Assembly: GCF_014873875.1 (NCBI RefSeq)
Contig: NZ_JADBEM010000001.1
Location: 7,192,001-7,256,000, forward strand
Source: Actinopolymorpha pittospori
GTDB taxonomy: Bacteria > Actinomycetota > Actinomycetes > Propionibacteriales > Actinopolymorphaceae
Reading direction: 5' to 3'
DNA: 64,000 nucleotides
The notes under the pieces were generated by a model. It did no database searches. It saw only the letters and a program-made list of their open reading frames with translations, and had not been told where the DNA came from. Within the stretch, counting starts at the first letter, position 1; each line of letters starts with the position of its first letter. The position numbers and the translations under genes were made by a program. Of this stretch, positions 1 through 9,715 are shown piece after piece.

Positions 1-1747
1 AGGGCTTCAGCGACCAGGACCTGCGGTTCCAGACGGGCGATCCGGCCTTGCCCACCTCCAGCCAGGTGACCTTGCTCGGTTCGTCTTCGAAGGTGAGGCC
101 GACGCGGAGGTTGCTCGCCGCGCACGCCCTGCCCAGGGTGTAGGTGAGGTCGAGGCAGACGTCGTCGTGGACCGGAAGCTCGGTCTTGAACAGTCTCAGC
201 TCCACGGCCTCATCTGCTGGCAGGGAACCGGTGAGGACCAGGGACGTACCGCCGTCGTAGGCGAGGTTGTAGTCGTAGTCGACCTTCAGCCCGTCGTAGG
301 TCGAACCGTCGGCCTTCCGCAGCCACCACTGCCAGGTGGGCAGCAGGTCCTGGATCGCGATGTTGAACCACGGCTGCTCACTTGCCAACCGACCCTTGAC
401 GAAGAAACGCTCGCCGGTGCCGGCGTTGAACCGGGTGAGGAACGGATAGCAGCCGATGGTCGACTTCTCCACGATGTGGTACGCGACACCGTCCCACCCA
501 GCAGGGTTGGTGCCGTCCCCGGTCGGTGGCACCAGCCGAGCCGCGTGGGCGGGGTCCTGGCGCGGCCCGGACCACAGTTGGCGTTCATAGACGTAGACCT
601 GACGCTGGCCCTCGACGCTGGACTTGTCGCTGGGGGCGAGGCTCCAGGGGAAGTCGGTGCCGAACAGGGCCCAGCTGGTGAGGGCCCGTTCACCTTCGGG
701 GAAGATCCAGCGCGGATCCTCCGGCGGGGCGAACTGGTTCAGGGACAGCTCGGTGCCCGGATAGACGACCCGCTGGGGATCAAGACCGAGCGAGATCGCG
801 TAGTCGTGGGAATTCTGTATGAGCTCAGGTGTCCAGTCGTAGTTGAGGAAGATGCTGTCGCAGTAGCGCTTGCCGTCGTCGGTGATCCACGGCGAGTTCG
901 TGGCGTTGAACTCGTTCTCGTAGTCGACCTGGCCCGCGAGAGTGAGGGAGTCGTACCACTGGACGTAGAACCCCTTGGGCGCGGTGCGGGTGAGATAGCC
1001 GAGCATCTCCTGCAGCAGGAGTGCCTGCTCGGGCTCGATGTCACCTTCCTGGTTGATGAAGTACCCGTCGAAGCCGAAGTACTCCGCCATCTCGATCAGC
1101 TTGTCCGCCACCGGGAACGACCCGTCCGGCCGCTGCTCGACGAGCGCGGCGAACTGGTCCGGGGGCCGCGGCCAGAACCAGCAGCCGAGACTGAGCACAC
1201 CGTTGCGGTGCGCCGCGTCGGTCCAGGCCGGGTTGGGCGGGTTGATCACACCGTAGGCCGGGTCGGGTGCGTTGATCTGACCGAACACCGGGAGCCCGTG
1301 CCAGGCGCCGAAGTAGTCGAGGTACTGCCAGAATCGCAGGGCGTATGCCTCGAAGATGTAGCCGTAGGGATGCATGACCCGCACATTGTTGGGCTCCACG
1401 TAGTCGTTGGACAACGACAACAGCCGCGGACTGGCCGAGAGGCTGGGGTTGGCCTGGGTCGGCGCGAACGTCTTGATCCGCTTCGCCAGCGGCACCCGCG
1501 ACCGGAAGTACTTCGCGAACGGATCGGTCGCCGGGCTCCAGGTCTTGATCGCCGCCGAGTCGTAGCCGTGCAGCGACGGTATGCCGGCCGGCAGACCCGT
1601 CACGGGTGGCCTGGTGTCGGCCACAGCCGGCGTGCCCGCCGCCACGGCCACCGACCTGCCGAACATCGTGGCAGCACCGGCGGTGACGCCCGCCATCCCT
1701 GCCATGGTGAGAAATCGTCGCCTGTCGAACGCGGCCCGCCCGGTCAT
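1..1747 (-). CDS. Endo-beta-N-acetylglucosaminidase, GH85 family (3' end outside window)
   Basis: The reading frame starts with ATG at 1747 and runs off the left edge after about 582 codons, so the C-terminus is missing. A GGAAGG-like ribosome site precedes the ATG. Residues 9-13 are RRRFL followed by a hydrophobic stretch, a Tat-type signal for export of a folded enzyme. The body matches glycoside hydrolase family 85: the stretch FDGYFINQE ends at E234, and N232 and E234 sit where GH85 enzymes place the Asn that orients the substrate acetamido group and the acid/base Glu. Known family members cut between the two core GlcNAc residues of N-glycans, so the likely role is extracellular deglycosylation of glycoproteins. 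The next residue is Gly rather than the Thr seen in Endo-A-type enzymes. Tryptophan-rich sequence near the end suggests the beta-sandwich domain usual after the barrel. No partner gene is visible to the left. Confidence 0.88.
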   Translation of the reverse strand, partial: MTGRAAFDRRRFLTMAGMAGVTAGAATMFGRSVAVAAGTPAVADTRPPVTGLPAGIPSLHGYDSAAIKTWSPATDPFAKYFRSRVPLAKRIKTFAPTQANPSLSASPRLLSLSNDYVEPNNVRVMHPYGYIFEAYALRFWQYLDYFGAWHGLPVFGQINAPDPAYGVINPPNPAWTDAAHRNGVLSLGCWFWPRPPDQFAALVEQRPDGSFPVADKLIEMAEYFGFDGYFINQEGDIEPEQALLLQEMLGYLTRTAPKGFYVQWYDSLTLAGQVDYENEFNATNSPWITDDGKRYCDSIFLNYDWTPELIQNSHDYAISLGLDPQRVVYPGTELSLNQFAPPEDPRWIFPEGERALTSWALFGTDFPWSLAPSDKSSVEGQRQVYVYERQLWSGPRQDPAHAARLVPPTGDGTNPAGWDGVAYHIVEKSTIGCYPFLTRFNAGTGERFFVKGRLASEQPWFNIAIQDLLPTWQWWLRKADGSTYDGLKVDYDYNLAYDGGTSLVLTGSLPADEAVELRLFKTELPVHDDVCLDLTYTLGRACAASNLRVGLTFEDEPSKVTWLEVGKAGSPVWNRRSWSLKP

Positions 1748-1939
1748 GTCCCCACCTTCCCCCGTGATTTCCCTTGCCCGCCTAAGGTCTGGTTCCCGGA
1801 CCGGGCGGTTCCCCGTACCCAGGACAGTAGCGGCGCGGCACAGCACACGAAACGAAACGCCGGTCGGACCGAGGGAACGTGAAATGAGGGTCCTGTCAAG
1901 ACACGCTTGTCAGCGAGGGTAGATGTCAGGTCGGGCAGG

Positions 1940-2914
1940 TCATGGCCTTTCGCGAGCACGGTGAGCCAGGCGCAGGTGGGTGGCCTTGTCCTTCCTCGCC
2001 CGCTCCAGGGCCGCCTTGTTCGCCGCGATGAACGCTTTCTGGTAGGCCGCGTCGACGGCGTACCACACGCCCACCACGTTGGTTTTCTCCTTGCAGGTCA
2101 CGTCGGCCACCGCGACGGCGACCTCCGTCGGAGTGGAGCGCGGACCCCGAAAGCGTGGGTCGTTGCCGGCGTCCCAGGGAGCGGCGTAGTGGTGACCCTT
2201 CGCCTTCATACAGTCCGACCAGGCGCGGAAGGTCGCGAGCACCTGAGGGTTCTTCGTCGCGTCGATGACGCTGTTGTTGTCGATCGCCTCGACGAGGTCG
2301 GTGTTGTCCCACGAACCTCCGAGTTTCCGGTCAGCCTCACCAAGACAGCCACCGGCGGGCACCGGTTGGACAGGTGCGTCCGGTGTCCCTGGTGTGTCGG
2401 TGGTTACTCGCGTGCCGGTCAGCACGAGGGCCTGGGTGGGTGAGAGGTCCGGGGTGGGCGGCTTGCCGGCGTTTCGTGGGTCACGCGCACCCAGGTGGTA
2501 GCCGTCCGCGGCGGCCAGTACGGGGTCGGTCAGACCGTATCGGCGTTCGGTGTAGGTGCGGGGACCGAGCTGTTGGTGGCGAGGTGGTGGGGGCAGGGTG
2601 ACGCCGTACCTGGCGGCACATCTGGTCACGAGCATGTCCTGGGCGGTGGTGAGGTCGGCCCGCTCTCGGTCCGACAACAGGTACGCGTCGAGCGGCAGCG
2701 TCAGGTGCGTGCTGTCGAGGACCACGGGCGTCGCGTTCAGCGTCGGGGTACTCGTTGGCTGCTTGATGTCGACGGGTGTGACGCTCACCTGCGGGGCCGG
2801 TTCTTCGCCGGAAGCCGGAGCCGAACAGGCCGCTGCCGCGCCGAGCGCGAGGAGGACGGGGACGGCTGTCCAGGCGCGGCGACGGAAGGGTCGACGCGGA
2901 CGAGACGAGATCAT
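1940..2914 (-). CDS. Uncharacterised secreted lipoprotein
   Basis: A 324-residue protein of unknown function. The N-terminus is Arg-rich (RRPFRRR), then a hydrophobic segment ends in a lipobox, GAAAAC, with C30 as the predicted lipidated residue, so it should be anchored outside the membrane. The mature part is Pro/Thr-rich at first, then has a soluble domain with several Cys (in VTRCAARYG, GGCLG, DCMKAKG and VTCKEK) and aromatic motifs around ERRYGLTD and HHYAAPWD. The pattern resembles uncharacterised actinobacterial lipoproteins whose Cys probably pair as disulfides. It is followed 193 bp away by the GH85 gene on the same strand and may not be cotranscribed. No enzymatic motif is visible. 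Confidence 0.75.
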   Translation of the reverse strand: MISSRPRRPFRRRAWTAVPVLLALGAAAACSAPASGEEPAPQVSVTPVDIKQPTSTPTLNATPVVLDSTHLTLPLDAYLLSDRERADLTTAQDMLVTRCAARYGVTLPPPPRHQQLGPRTYTERRYGLTDPVLAAADGYHLGARDPRNAGKPPTPDLSPTQALVLTGTRVTTDTPGTPDAPVQPVPAGGCLGEADRKLGGSWDNTDLVEAIDNNSVIDATKNPQVLATFRAWSDCMKAKGHHYAAPWDAGNDPRFRGPRSTPTEVAVAVADVTCKEKTNVVGVWYAVDAAYQKAFIAANKAALERARKDKATHLRLAHRARERP

Positions 2915-3040
2915 GGGAGAGGTCCTCCGTGATCGAGGAGGGTGGGGAACTCACGCCGGCCGGACCGGTCCCGGCGAGACCGGTCCGGCCGGCGTACCCC
3001 CGTTAGCGGCGTCCCTCACGACGTGAGGGACCGTCTGTGC

Positions 3041-3442
3041 TCAGCCAACCCACTGCAGGGAGGCGTTGTCGTTCCAGGCGTTGACGAGGTTCCGCCAGGA
3101 GTTCTTGTTGACCTGGTCGTAGGGCCCGGAGTAGTTCTCGTTGTAGTAGACGCGTGCGAACAGATACGGGTCCAGGTTCCTGACCGACGCGCTGTTGTTC
3201 TTGACCCGCTGCCCGTGTCCGGACCCCGCGGACAGGAACGTGTCCCCCGCGAAGTCGGGAACGTTGCTGTAGTAGTCCCTGAACGATCCGGTCAGGTTGC
3301 CCGCGTAGTGCAGGCACGCCTCGCGGTATTCGCACACGCCGTTCTCGCTCGCCGCGCTCGCGGGCAGTGCGGTTCCGGTGACGGCGATGCCGGCTGCGAC
3401 GGCGGTGGCAGCGGCAACGGCCGCAAACTTCCTGGTACGCAT
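3041..3442 (-). CDS. Secreted peptidase-inhibitor family I36-like protein
   Basis: A 133-residue secreted protein. Residues 1 to about 31 form a Sec signal peptide (basic start, alanine-rich core, ALPASA cleavage site). The mature part begins SENGVCEYREACLHYAG, the Cys-rich opening of the I36 (Streptomyces metalloproteinase inhibitor, SMI) family; the rest contains DYYSNVPDF, NNSASVRN and a C-terminal WNDNASLQW. Family knowledge suggests inhibition of extracellular metalloproteases, but many I36-domain proteins are untested. Three SARP-type heptamers lie upstream (3534-3562) in the orientation expected for activation of this gene. The divergent neighbour is the SARP regulator, and the two probably form a regulator/target pair. 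The domain call is firm, the biochemical role is inferred. Confidence 0.8.
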   Translation of the reverse strand: MRTRKFAAVAAATAVAAGIAVTGTALPASAASENGVCEYREACLHYAGNLTGSFRDYYSNVPDFAGDTFLSAGSGHGQRVKNNSASVRNLDPYLFARVYYNENYSGPYDQVNKNSWRNLVNAWNDNASLQWVG

Positions 3443-3464
3443 GTTCCCCGTTCCTTTCGATGCT

Positions 3465-3482
3465 GAGATCCGTGTGGATCTC
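3465..3482. promoter_or_regulatory. Inverted repeat upstream of I36 inhibitor gene
   Basis: GAGATCC and GGATCTC are separated by 4 nt, a perfect 7-bp inverted repeat 22 bp upstream of the inhibitor start codon. It would lie in the 5' untranslated region of that gene and could be an operator or a small mRNA hairpin. Confidence 0.35.
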
Positions 3483-3533
3483 GCGGTGCCGCCGGGTGCG
3501 TTCCCGGTGCGGGGTTCACGATGGTCGGGGTGC

Positions 3534-3562
3534 CTTACCGTTCGCTTACCGCTTCTTTACCG
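3534..3562 (-). promoter_or_regulatory. Candidate SARP binding site: three heptamers at 11-bp period
   Basis: On the plus strand CTTACCG (3534-3540), CTTACCG (3545-3551) and TTTACCG (3556-3562) recur with exactly 11 bp between starts. SARP activators are known to bind direct heptamer repeats spaced 11 bp, one per helical turn, overlapping the -35 region. Read on the minus strand (CGGTAAG) the array points at the I36 gene, leaving room for a -10 region and a leader of about 65 nt. On the plus strand the following DNA is GC-rich without a convincing -10. Confidence 0.55.
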
Positions 3563-3713
3563 CCCTGGCGCGCGACCCGGCGCCGTGATGGCCGCGTGGT
3601 GGCCGCCCCAGCGGCGACACGAGTGGACTCGGGCCCGACAATGGTGCTGAGCGAACACACCGATCACTCACAGCCCACTCGCGGGGATTGGGCTCGTACG
3701 GGGGTGTCCGACC

Positions 3714-6700
3714 GTGGAGTTCCGGCTACTGGGTCCGGTCGAGGCGCGGGACGACGAAGGACGGCGACTCGACCTCGGCGCGCGGCAGCAGCGGTTCGTG
3801 CTTGCTGTCCTGCTGCTGGAGGCCAACCACGTCGTACCGGCCACCAGGCTGGTGGGGCTGCTGTGGCCCGACGACCCGCCTCGCAGTGCTCGGCAGTCGA
3901 TCCAGGTGCGGATCTCCCGCCTGCGAAGTCTGCTCGGCGCGTCCGTTCCGGTCGTGAGCGAGGGTGCGGGTTACCGGATCCGGATCGACCCGCTGGCTGT
4001 CGACGCCCACCGCTTCCGGGCCCGGGTGAGCGCGGCCCGTGGGGCGGTGGAGGACGGTGCCGACGACCGGGCTGTCGCGTTGTTCCGGCAGGCACTCAGC
4101 CTGTGGTCGGGTGAGCCGCTCGCCGGCGCGGCAGCGGAGGCGGTTCGGCTCCAGCTCAGCCACGGGCTCGAGGAGGCCCGCCTGGTCGCCGTCGAGGACT
4201 GTCTCGACGCGGAACTGCGGCTCGGCCACCACGCGAGCGTCCTCGACGAGCTCACCGACCTGGTGCGGACGCATCCCACCCGCGAACGACTCGTCGGCCA
4301 GCTGATGCTCGGACTCCACCGCTGTGGCCAGACCGCCCGGGCCCTGGAGGTCGCCCGGCAGACGCGGGAACTCCTGGCCGGCGAGCTCGGCATCGACCCC
4401 GGCATCGAACTCCGTGACCTCGAACTCGCGATCCTGCGGGACGATCCGAGCCTCCTGGTCAGGCCACCGCACCACACCAACACTGGCAGGGTCGAGGGGG
4501 CTGGGAGTGTCCCGAAACCGGAGCCCGCGACCGACGCCGCGGCGGGTGAGCCCGACAACCCGGCGCGGACGCTGACACCGCCCGCGCAGCTCCCGCCCGC
4601 GGTGTCGGGATTCACCGGCCGCCGCGCCCAGCTCCGCGACCTCGACCGGTACGTCACAGCCGGGACGGAGGACGCCGCTGCGTCTCGGCTCGTCGTCGTG
4701 TCCGGGATGGGCGGGCTGGGAAAGACCGCGTTGACGCTGCACTGGGCACACCAGGTCGCCGACCGGTTCCCGGACGGCCAGCTCTATCTGGACCTTCGCG
4801 GGCACGCCGCCGTTCCCGCCGTACGCCCGATCGAGGCCCTCGCCCATTTCCTGCTTGGTCTCGGGTTCGAGCCCGCGAGAATCCCCCACGACCTCGACGC
4901 CGCCACCGCCGCCTACCGGACCGCTCTGGCAGGGCGGTCGCTGCTGGTGGTGCTGGACAACGCGGCGGATCCCGCACAGGTCCGCCCACTTCTCCCCGCC
5001 GCGCCGGGCTGCCTCACCCTGGTCACGAGCCGGGACCGGCTCTCCGGTCTGGTCGCCCGGGACGGCGCCGACCGGCTGGCCCTGGACACCCTGACGACGG
5101 AGGAGGCGATCGACCTCCTCGAGAGGCTGCTCGGCCCGACGCGCGCCGCCGCCGAGACGGAGGCTGTCACGGCGCTAGCGAAGGTGTGCGGACGGCTTCC
5201 GTTGGCGCTGCGCATCGCGGCCGGCTTCCTCACCGACAATCCGGCGCACACGGTACGGGCGTACGTCGAGCAGCTTCAGCAGGGCGACCTGCTCGACGCG
5301 CTCACGGTCGACGGCGACGACGACGCCGCGATCCGCGCCACGTTCGACCTGTCCTACCAGCGTCTCTCCGATCCCGAACGCCGCATGTTCCGGCTCCTGG
5401 GACTGGTCCCCGGCCCGGACGTCACCCCGGGCGCCGCGGCCGCACTCGCCGCGATCCCGGTGGCCGACGCGGGCCGGCAGCTGTCCCGGCTCTGCGCGTC
5501 ACATCTGCTCACCGAGCACGTGCCGGGGCGCTTCATGCTGCACGACCTGCTCCGCGAGTACGCCAGAGGCAGGGCCGAGGCGACGAGCCGACCGGGGATC
5601 GCGCCGACGCCTTCGAACGCCTCATGGCGTGGTACTACCTCAACGCCCGGCACGCGGACGTGTGCCTGTCCCCCACGCTGGTCCGCCTCCCTCAGGCGGA
5701 GGTTCCGGACGGGATCCCCGCCGCCATCCCGGAGGGCGACACCGACGCGGCACTGCACTGGTTCGCGGACGAGGATGCGAACCTGCGGTCCGCTCTCACC
5801 CAGTGCGCGGAGCACGGGCCGCACCGGTGGGTGTGGCTGATCGCGGAGTTCGAACGCCACCACCTCACCACCATCGGCGATCGGGTGACCCACGAGAGGG
5901 TCACGAAGGCGGCTGTCGTCGCCGCCGAACACTGTGGTGACGCTGCCGCGCTGTCCTCCGCCTACCTCGGGCACGCCAACACGCTGACCAGGCATGACCC
6001 GGTGGGGGCTCGTGACGTGCTCACCGCGGCGATCGGGCACGCCGAGCGCGCCGCCGACCCGCTCTGGCTCGCGTCCACGCTCAACGACCTCGCCGGCATC
6101 CACGTCAGACTCGGGGACTACGGGAGCGCCCACTCTCTTCTGCGCCGGTCGATGGTGCAGACCAGGCGCTCGGAGAGCCCGGGACGTGATCCGGCGATGA
6201 CGCTCTCCAACTTCGGCCTCCTCGCCGCCATCCGAGGGGACCTTCGCGAGGGTGCGGCCTCCCTCAGGGAAGCCGCTCGCGCCTACGAGGAAGTCGGTGC
6301 CGAGCGCAGTCAGGCGTACGCCCTCATCACACTGGCCGAGGTGAGGCATGCCCTGGGCGACGCGGAGGATGCACTGACACTGCTCGACCGGGCGGTGGCC
6401 CTGGCCCGGGCCTCTGGCAGCCACCGGATCGTCGAGGCTCGGATCGAGCGAGCCGCGGTGCTGACCGAACTGGGCCGCCTCGACGCGGCCGAGGCGGAGG
6501 TGGCAGGCCTGGTCGTGGCGGCCGAGGGCACCGAGGACCCGGAGTTGGTTGCCCGGGCATGCGCCGCACGCGGGGACCTGCGACATCGGCTCGGGGACGA
6601 GGTACGAGCCTGCCGCGACCATGCGCGCGCGGTCGAGGTCGCGACCGCCAGTAAGGACCAGTACTTCACCATGAAGGCGTTGGTCGGCCTGGCGCGGATG

Positions 6701-7158
6701 GAAGCCGTCTACGACCGGGACGCCCAGGCCCTCAGCGCGACCTCGAGCAGCGGTTCGTTCGCCAGCACACGCTTGTCCAGGGGACCTTCCCGGCGTACCG
6801 GAGGTCACGTTCGGCCCGAAGATCACGGGCCGCCGCCGAGCACGCGGGGGCCGCGTTGGCTCTCGCCGAACGGTCCGGAGCCGGGATCATCGAGGGGGAC
6901 GCGCTGACCGTTCTCGCCACCGTGGAGCGTCATCGTGGCAACCCGGCCGCCGCGGTGTCGCGGGCGGAGGCCGCGGTCGCCGTCCATCGGCGGACCGACC
7001 ATCACCTTGGGAAGGCCCGCGCGCTCAAGGCCCTCGGGCTCGCCCTGCGCGAGTGCCCTGACGAGGCGCTGACGGGTGAGCGGGCCGAGTCGTGTCTGCG
7101 GGAGGCGTACGACCTGTTCGACTCCTTCGGCTCCTACGAAGCCGAAACCGTCTCCTAG
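3714..7158 (+). pseudogene. SARP/AfsR-type regulator with NB-ARC and TPR, two apparent frameshifts
   Basis: The protein starts at GTG 3714 (VEFRLLGPVEA). It shows an OmpR-like winged helix (residues about 1-95), a bacterial transcriptional activator domain (about 100-245), and an NB-ARC-type ATPase with P-loop GMGGLGKT at 331-338 and a downstream VVLDNA Walker B. Frame 3 continues sensibly to about 5580 (LLREYARGRAE). The match then resumes in frame 2 (DEPTGDRADAFERLMAWYY) through TPR-like repeats to about 6735, and resumes again in frame 1 (RDLEQRFVRQH) to the stop at 7158. Each junction is consistent with one missing base. Repaired, the protein would be about 1150 residues, a normal size for this family. 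Either the gene is decaying or there are two sequencing errors; the truncated first product (SARP plus NB-ARC, no TPR) could still bind DNA. The divergent I36 inhibitor gene is the likely target. Confidence 0.8.
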
Positions 7159-7200
7159 CGCAGGTCGGGTGGGAGTAGTCGGCAGAGGCCGCGAACAGCA

Positions 7201-7242
7201 CCGCGCCCACCTGGGGAAGGTTGTCTCCTCAGGTGGGCGCGG
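7201..7242. terminator. Bidirectional hairpin terminator
   Basis: A perfect 13-bp inverted repeat (arms 7201-7213 and 7230-7242, 16-nt loop) lies between the convergent ends of the SARP gene and the GntR gene. There is no obvious T-tract, as is common in actinomycetes. Confidence 0.7.
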
Positions 7243-7248
7243 GCGCGC

Positions 7249-7926
7249 TCAGGTCCTGGCGTCGTTGCCCAGGAACGCGGGGTCGGCTGAGTCGTAGAAG
7301 CGCAGGCGAACGTCGCGGGCCGCCTTGAAGTGGGCGTTGGCGAGTTCGCCCGCGGCGTCGACGTCACGGACCAGGATCGCCGCCAGCAGCGCTTCGTGCT
7401 CGTCCCGGGAGGCCTGGTATCTCCCGGCGTGGTGCAGGGCCGTCGCAGGATATCGACGGAGGTAGAGGTCGAGGTGCTTCAGGAAGTCGATGAGGGCACT
7501 GTTGTGCGTGGCCGCCCAGATGGCTTCGTGGAAGTTCCGGTTCGCCGCGTTGAGTGCGGTGACGTCATCGGGCGCGACCTCTCGCAGGGTCTCGTGCAGC
7601 CGGGTGAGTTGCATCCGGTCGATGCTCGTGTGCCGTTCGGCCGCCCCACGGGCGGCCGCGGCCTCCAACGGGATGCGCACCTCGTAGATGTCGAACAGAG
7701 CCTGGGCGCTTCGACCCGCAACGCGAAGTTGCCGCTCGGAGGACTCGACGAGGCCGTCTCGGGTGAGCAGACGTAGTGCTTCCCGCACGGGTGTGCGGCT
7801 GACTCCCAGCCTGGTCGCCAGCGTCGTCACGACCAGTGGTGACCCAGCCTCCAGGTCGCCGCTGATGATGTCGTCGCGCAGTCGCGCGTAGACGTCGGGG
7901 GCCAACTCCCTCGGACCGTTGGTCAA
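7249..7926 (-). CDS. GntR-family regulator, FadR subfamily (FCD domain)
   Basis: A 225-residue regulator. Residues about 10-75 form the GntR winged helix, with the recognition-helix stretch GVSRTPVREALRLL. Residues about 85-215 are the helical FCD ligand domain (IYEVRIPLEAAAARGAA, then NRNFHEAIWAATHN and ASRDEHEALLAAI), whose Asp/His residues usually bind a metal and a carboxylate effector. It lies 101 bp downstream of, and on the same strand as, the transporter/catabolic genes at 8028-14742. FCD regulators usually repress the adjacent operon and respond to its substrate or an intermediate. The four-repeat element at 14763-14799, two units of which are perfect palindromes of the TGTATACA kind favoured by this subfamily, is the obvious candidate operator. 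Confidence 0.9.
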   Translation of the reverse strand: MTNGPRELAPDVYARLRDDIISGDLEAGSPLVVTTLATRLGVSRTPVREALRLLTRDGLVESSERQLRVAGRSAQALFDIYEVRIPLEAAAARGAAERHTSIDRMQLTRLHETLREVAPDDVTALNAANRNFHEAIWAATHNSALIDFLKHLDLYLRRYPATALHHAGRYQASRDEHEALLAAILVRDVDAAGELANAHFKAARDVRLRFYDSADPAFLGNDART

Positions 7927-8027
7927 CTCTCATTCCCTCCTACGCGCCTGTCTTGCTCAACGCGAGCCAAGAAATCCAGCTCCGAAGGAGAGCCGATCGT
8001 CATTACGGTGTGCGACACCATCGTCGT

Positions 8028-8834
8028 TTATAGCACCTTGGACAGGAACGATTGCGTACGGGCATTTTCCGGACGGAGCAGAACCTGCTGCGGGTCGCCG
8101 TGCTCGACGACCATCCCGTCGTCCATGAACACGACCGTGTCGGCGACCTCCCGCGCGAACCCCATCTCGTGGGTGACGACGACCATGGTCATGCCCTCGG
8201 CCGCCAGGGACTTCATCACGTCGAGAACCTCGCCGACGAGTTCCGGGTCGAGCGCACTGGTGGGTTCGTCGAAGAGCATCAGCTTGGGTTCCATCATCAG
8301 GGCCCGCGCGATGGCCACCCGCTGCTGCTGGCCACCGGAGAGCTGGCGGGGGTAGGCGTCTGCCTTGTTGGCCAGTCCCACCCGATCCAGCAGCCGGCGG
8401 GCGCGTTCGGTCGCCACCGGCCGTGGGTCCTTCTTGACCCGGATGGCGGCCTCCAGGCAGTTGCCGAGAACGGTCAGATGGGGGAAGAGGTTCCACTGCT
8501 GGAAGACCATCCCCACCTCGGCGCGCTGCCGGCACACCTCCCGGTCACGCAGTTCGTGGAGCTTGTCGCCGACCTGGCGGTAGCCGACAAGCTCACCGTC
8601 GACCCAGATGCGACCGGCCTGGATCTTCTCCAGGTGGTTGATGCAGCGCAGGAACGTCGACTTGCCCGAGCCGGACGGTCCGATCACGCAGGTGACCTCG
8701 CCGCGCGCCACCTCCAGAGAGATCCCCTTCAGAACCTCGACCCGGCCGAAGGACTTGCGTACACCTTCGGCGCGGACCATCAGGGAGCCCGACAGGCTCG
8801 ACGATGCTGTTTCGGTCGTCAACGTCGTCTCCAC
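8028..8834 (-). CDS. Polar amino acid ABC transporter ATP-binding protein
   Basis: A 268-residue ATPase, GTG start at 8834. Walker A is GPSGSGKST (52-60), Q-loop at VFQQWNLFPH, signature LSGGQ (165-169), Walker B LMLFDE (D189, E190), and the switch His in VVTHEMGFA. Sequence and length are those of GlnQ/HisP-type components of family 3 amino-acid importers. It is the last gene of the transporter trio, 3 bp after the permease stop, and would couple ATP hydrolysis to uptake by the permease at 8838-9713 with the lipoprotein at 9716-10639. The transported compound is unknown; the linked enzymes suggest an amino acid or amino-dicarboxylate that is then catabolised. Confidence 0.93.
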   Translation of the reverse strand: METTLTTETASSSLSGSLMVRAEGVRKSFGRVEVLKGISLEVARGEVTCVIGPSGSGKSTFLRCINHLEKIQAGRIWVDGELVGYRQVGDKLHELRDREVCRQRAEVGMVFQQWNLFPHLTVLGNCLEAAIRVKKDPRPVATERARRLLDRVGLANKADAYPRQLSGGQQQRVAIARALMMEPKLMLFDEPTSALDPELVGEVLDVMKSLAAEGMTMVVVTHEMGFAREVADTVVFMDDGMVVEHGDPQQVLLRPENARTQSFLSKVL

Positions 8835-8837
8835 TGG

Positions 8838-9713
8838 TCAGGCACCGGCCACCGCGGCCGGCGCGGGTTCGTCCCGCTGGGGCTTGGTCGACCGCTCCGA
8901 TGACCGCCCGAAGTGGCGTTCCAGGCGGCCCTGCAGGACCGAGGTGATCGAGACCAGCAGGAGGTACCACAGGCTCGCGACGACGAGGAGAGCGATGACC
9001 TCGAAGTTGCCGGAGTAGATGTTCTGCGCGGTCGAGAGCAGATCCCCTCCGGAGATGAACGCCACGAGCGAGGTGTTCTTGAGCAGGGAGATGAACTGGT
9101 TGCCGGCGGGCGGCACGATGACCCGAAGTGCCTGGGGCAGCACCACCCGGCGCAGCAGAAGGCCACGGCTCATGCCGAGCGCCTGCGCGGCCTCCACCTG
9201 GCCGCGGTCGACCGCGGCGATGCCGCCGCGGACGATCTCGGCGTTGTAGGCGGCCTCGTGCAGTGTCAGCCCCAACAGGGCGGCGACGAATCCGGTGATG
9301 AGGTCGTTGGTCTGGACGACGAACGACGTGCCGGGGATCCCGATGTGGGGAAACAGCAGCGCGAGGTTGAACCACAGGATGAGCTGCACGAGCAGGGGGA
9401 CGCTACGAAAACCCCAGATGTAGAGTCCGCTCAGCCAGGTCAGGACCCGACTGCTCGACAGCCGCATGACGGCCAGCACGATGCCGAGCAGCAGGCCGGT
9501 GATCTCACAGATCACCGCCAGCTTCACCGTCACCAGCAGGCCCTGCAGGATTGCGTGGGAGAACTGGTACTTCGCGATGACGTTCCAGTGCACGTTGGGA
9601 CTCGTGGCGAACGTCCAGACGAGGAACGCCGCGACGAGCACGGCGACCACCGTCAGCGCCCACAGTCCGGGCCGTGGGACGGGTTGCGCGCGGATCTCAC
9701 TCTGGGAAGTCAT
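8838..9713 (-). CDS. Polar amino acid ABC transporter permease
   Basis: A 291-residue inner-membrane permease, chosen to start at ATG 9713 (MTSQSEIRAQ). In-frame codons upstream lie inside the binding-protein gene and give an Arg-rich non-membrane extension. There are about five hydrophobic segments. The family signature is present: EAAYNAEIVRGGI and AAQALGMSRGLLLRRVVLPQALRVIVPP, the EAA loop that docks on the ATPase. It resembles GlnP/HisM-type subunits and probably acts as a homodimer, since only one permease is encoded. It begins 2 bp after the binding-protein stop, so translation is probably coupled. Confidence 0.92.
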   Translation of the reverse strand: MTSQSEIRAQPVPRPGLWALTVVAVLVAAFLVWTFATSPNVHWNVIAKYQFSHAILQGLLVTVKLAVICEITGLLLGIVLAVMRLSSSRVLTWLSGLYIWGFRSVPLLVQLILWFNLALLFPHIGIPGTSFVVQTNDLITGFVAALLGLTLHEAAYNAEIVRGGIAAVDRGQVEAAQALGMSRGLLLRRVVLPQALRVIVPPAGNQFISLLKNTSLVAFISGGDLLSTAQNIYSGNFEVIALLVVASLWYLLLVSITSVLQGRLERHFGRSSERSTKPQRDEPAPAAVAGA

Positions 9714-9715
9714 GG

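Noticed and set aside
167..1882. A long plus-strand open frame opposite the GH85 gene
   Set aside because: It is an antisense shadow caused by high GC; its protein is Val/Gly/Arg-rich without motifs, while the minus strand encodes a clear GH85 enzyme with a Tat signal.
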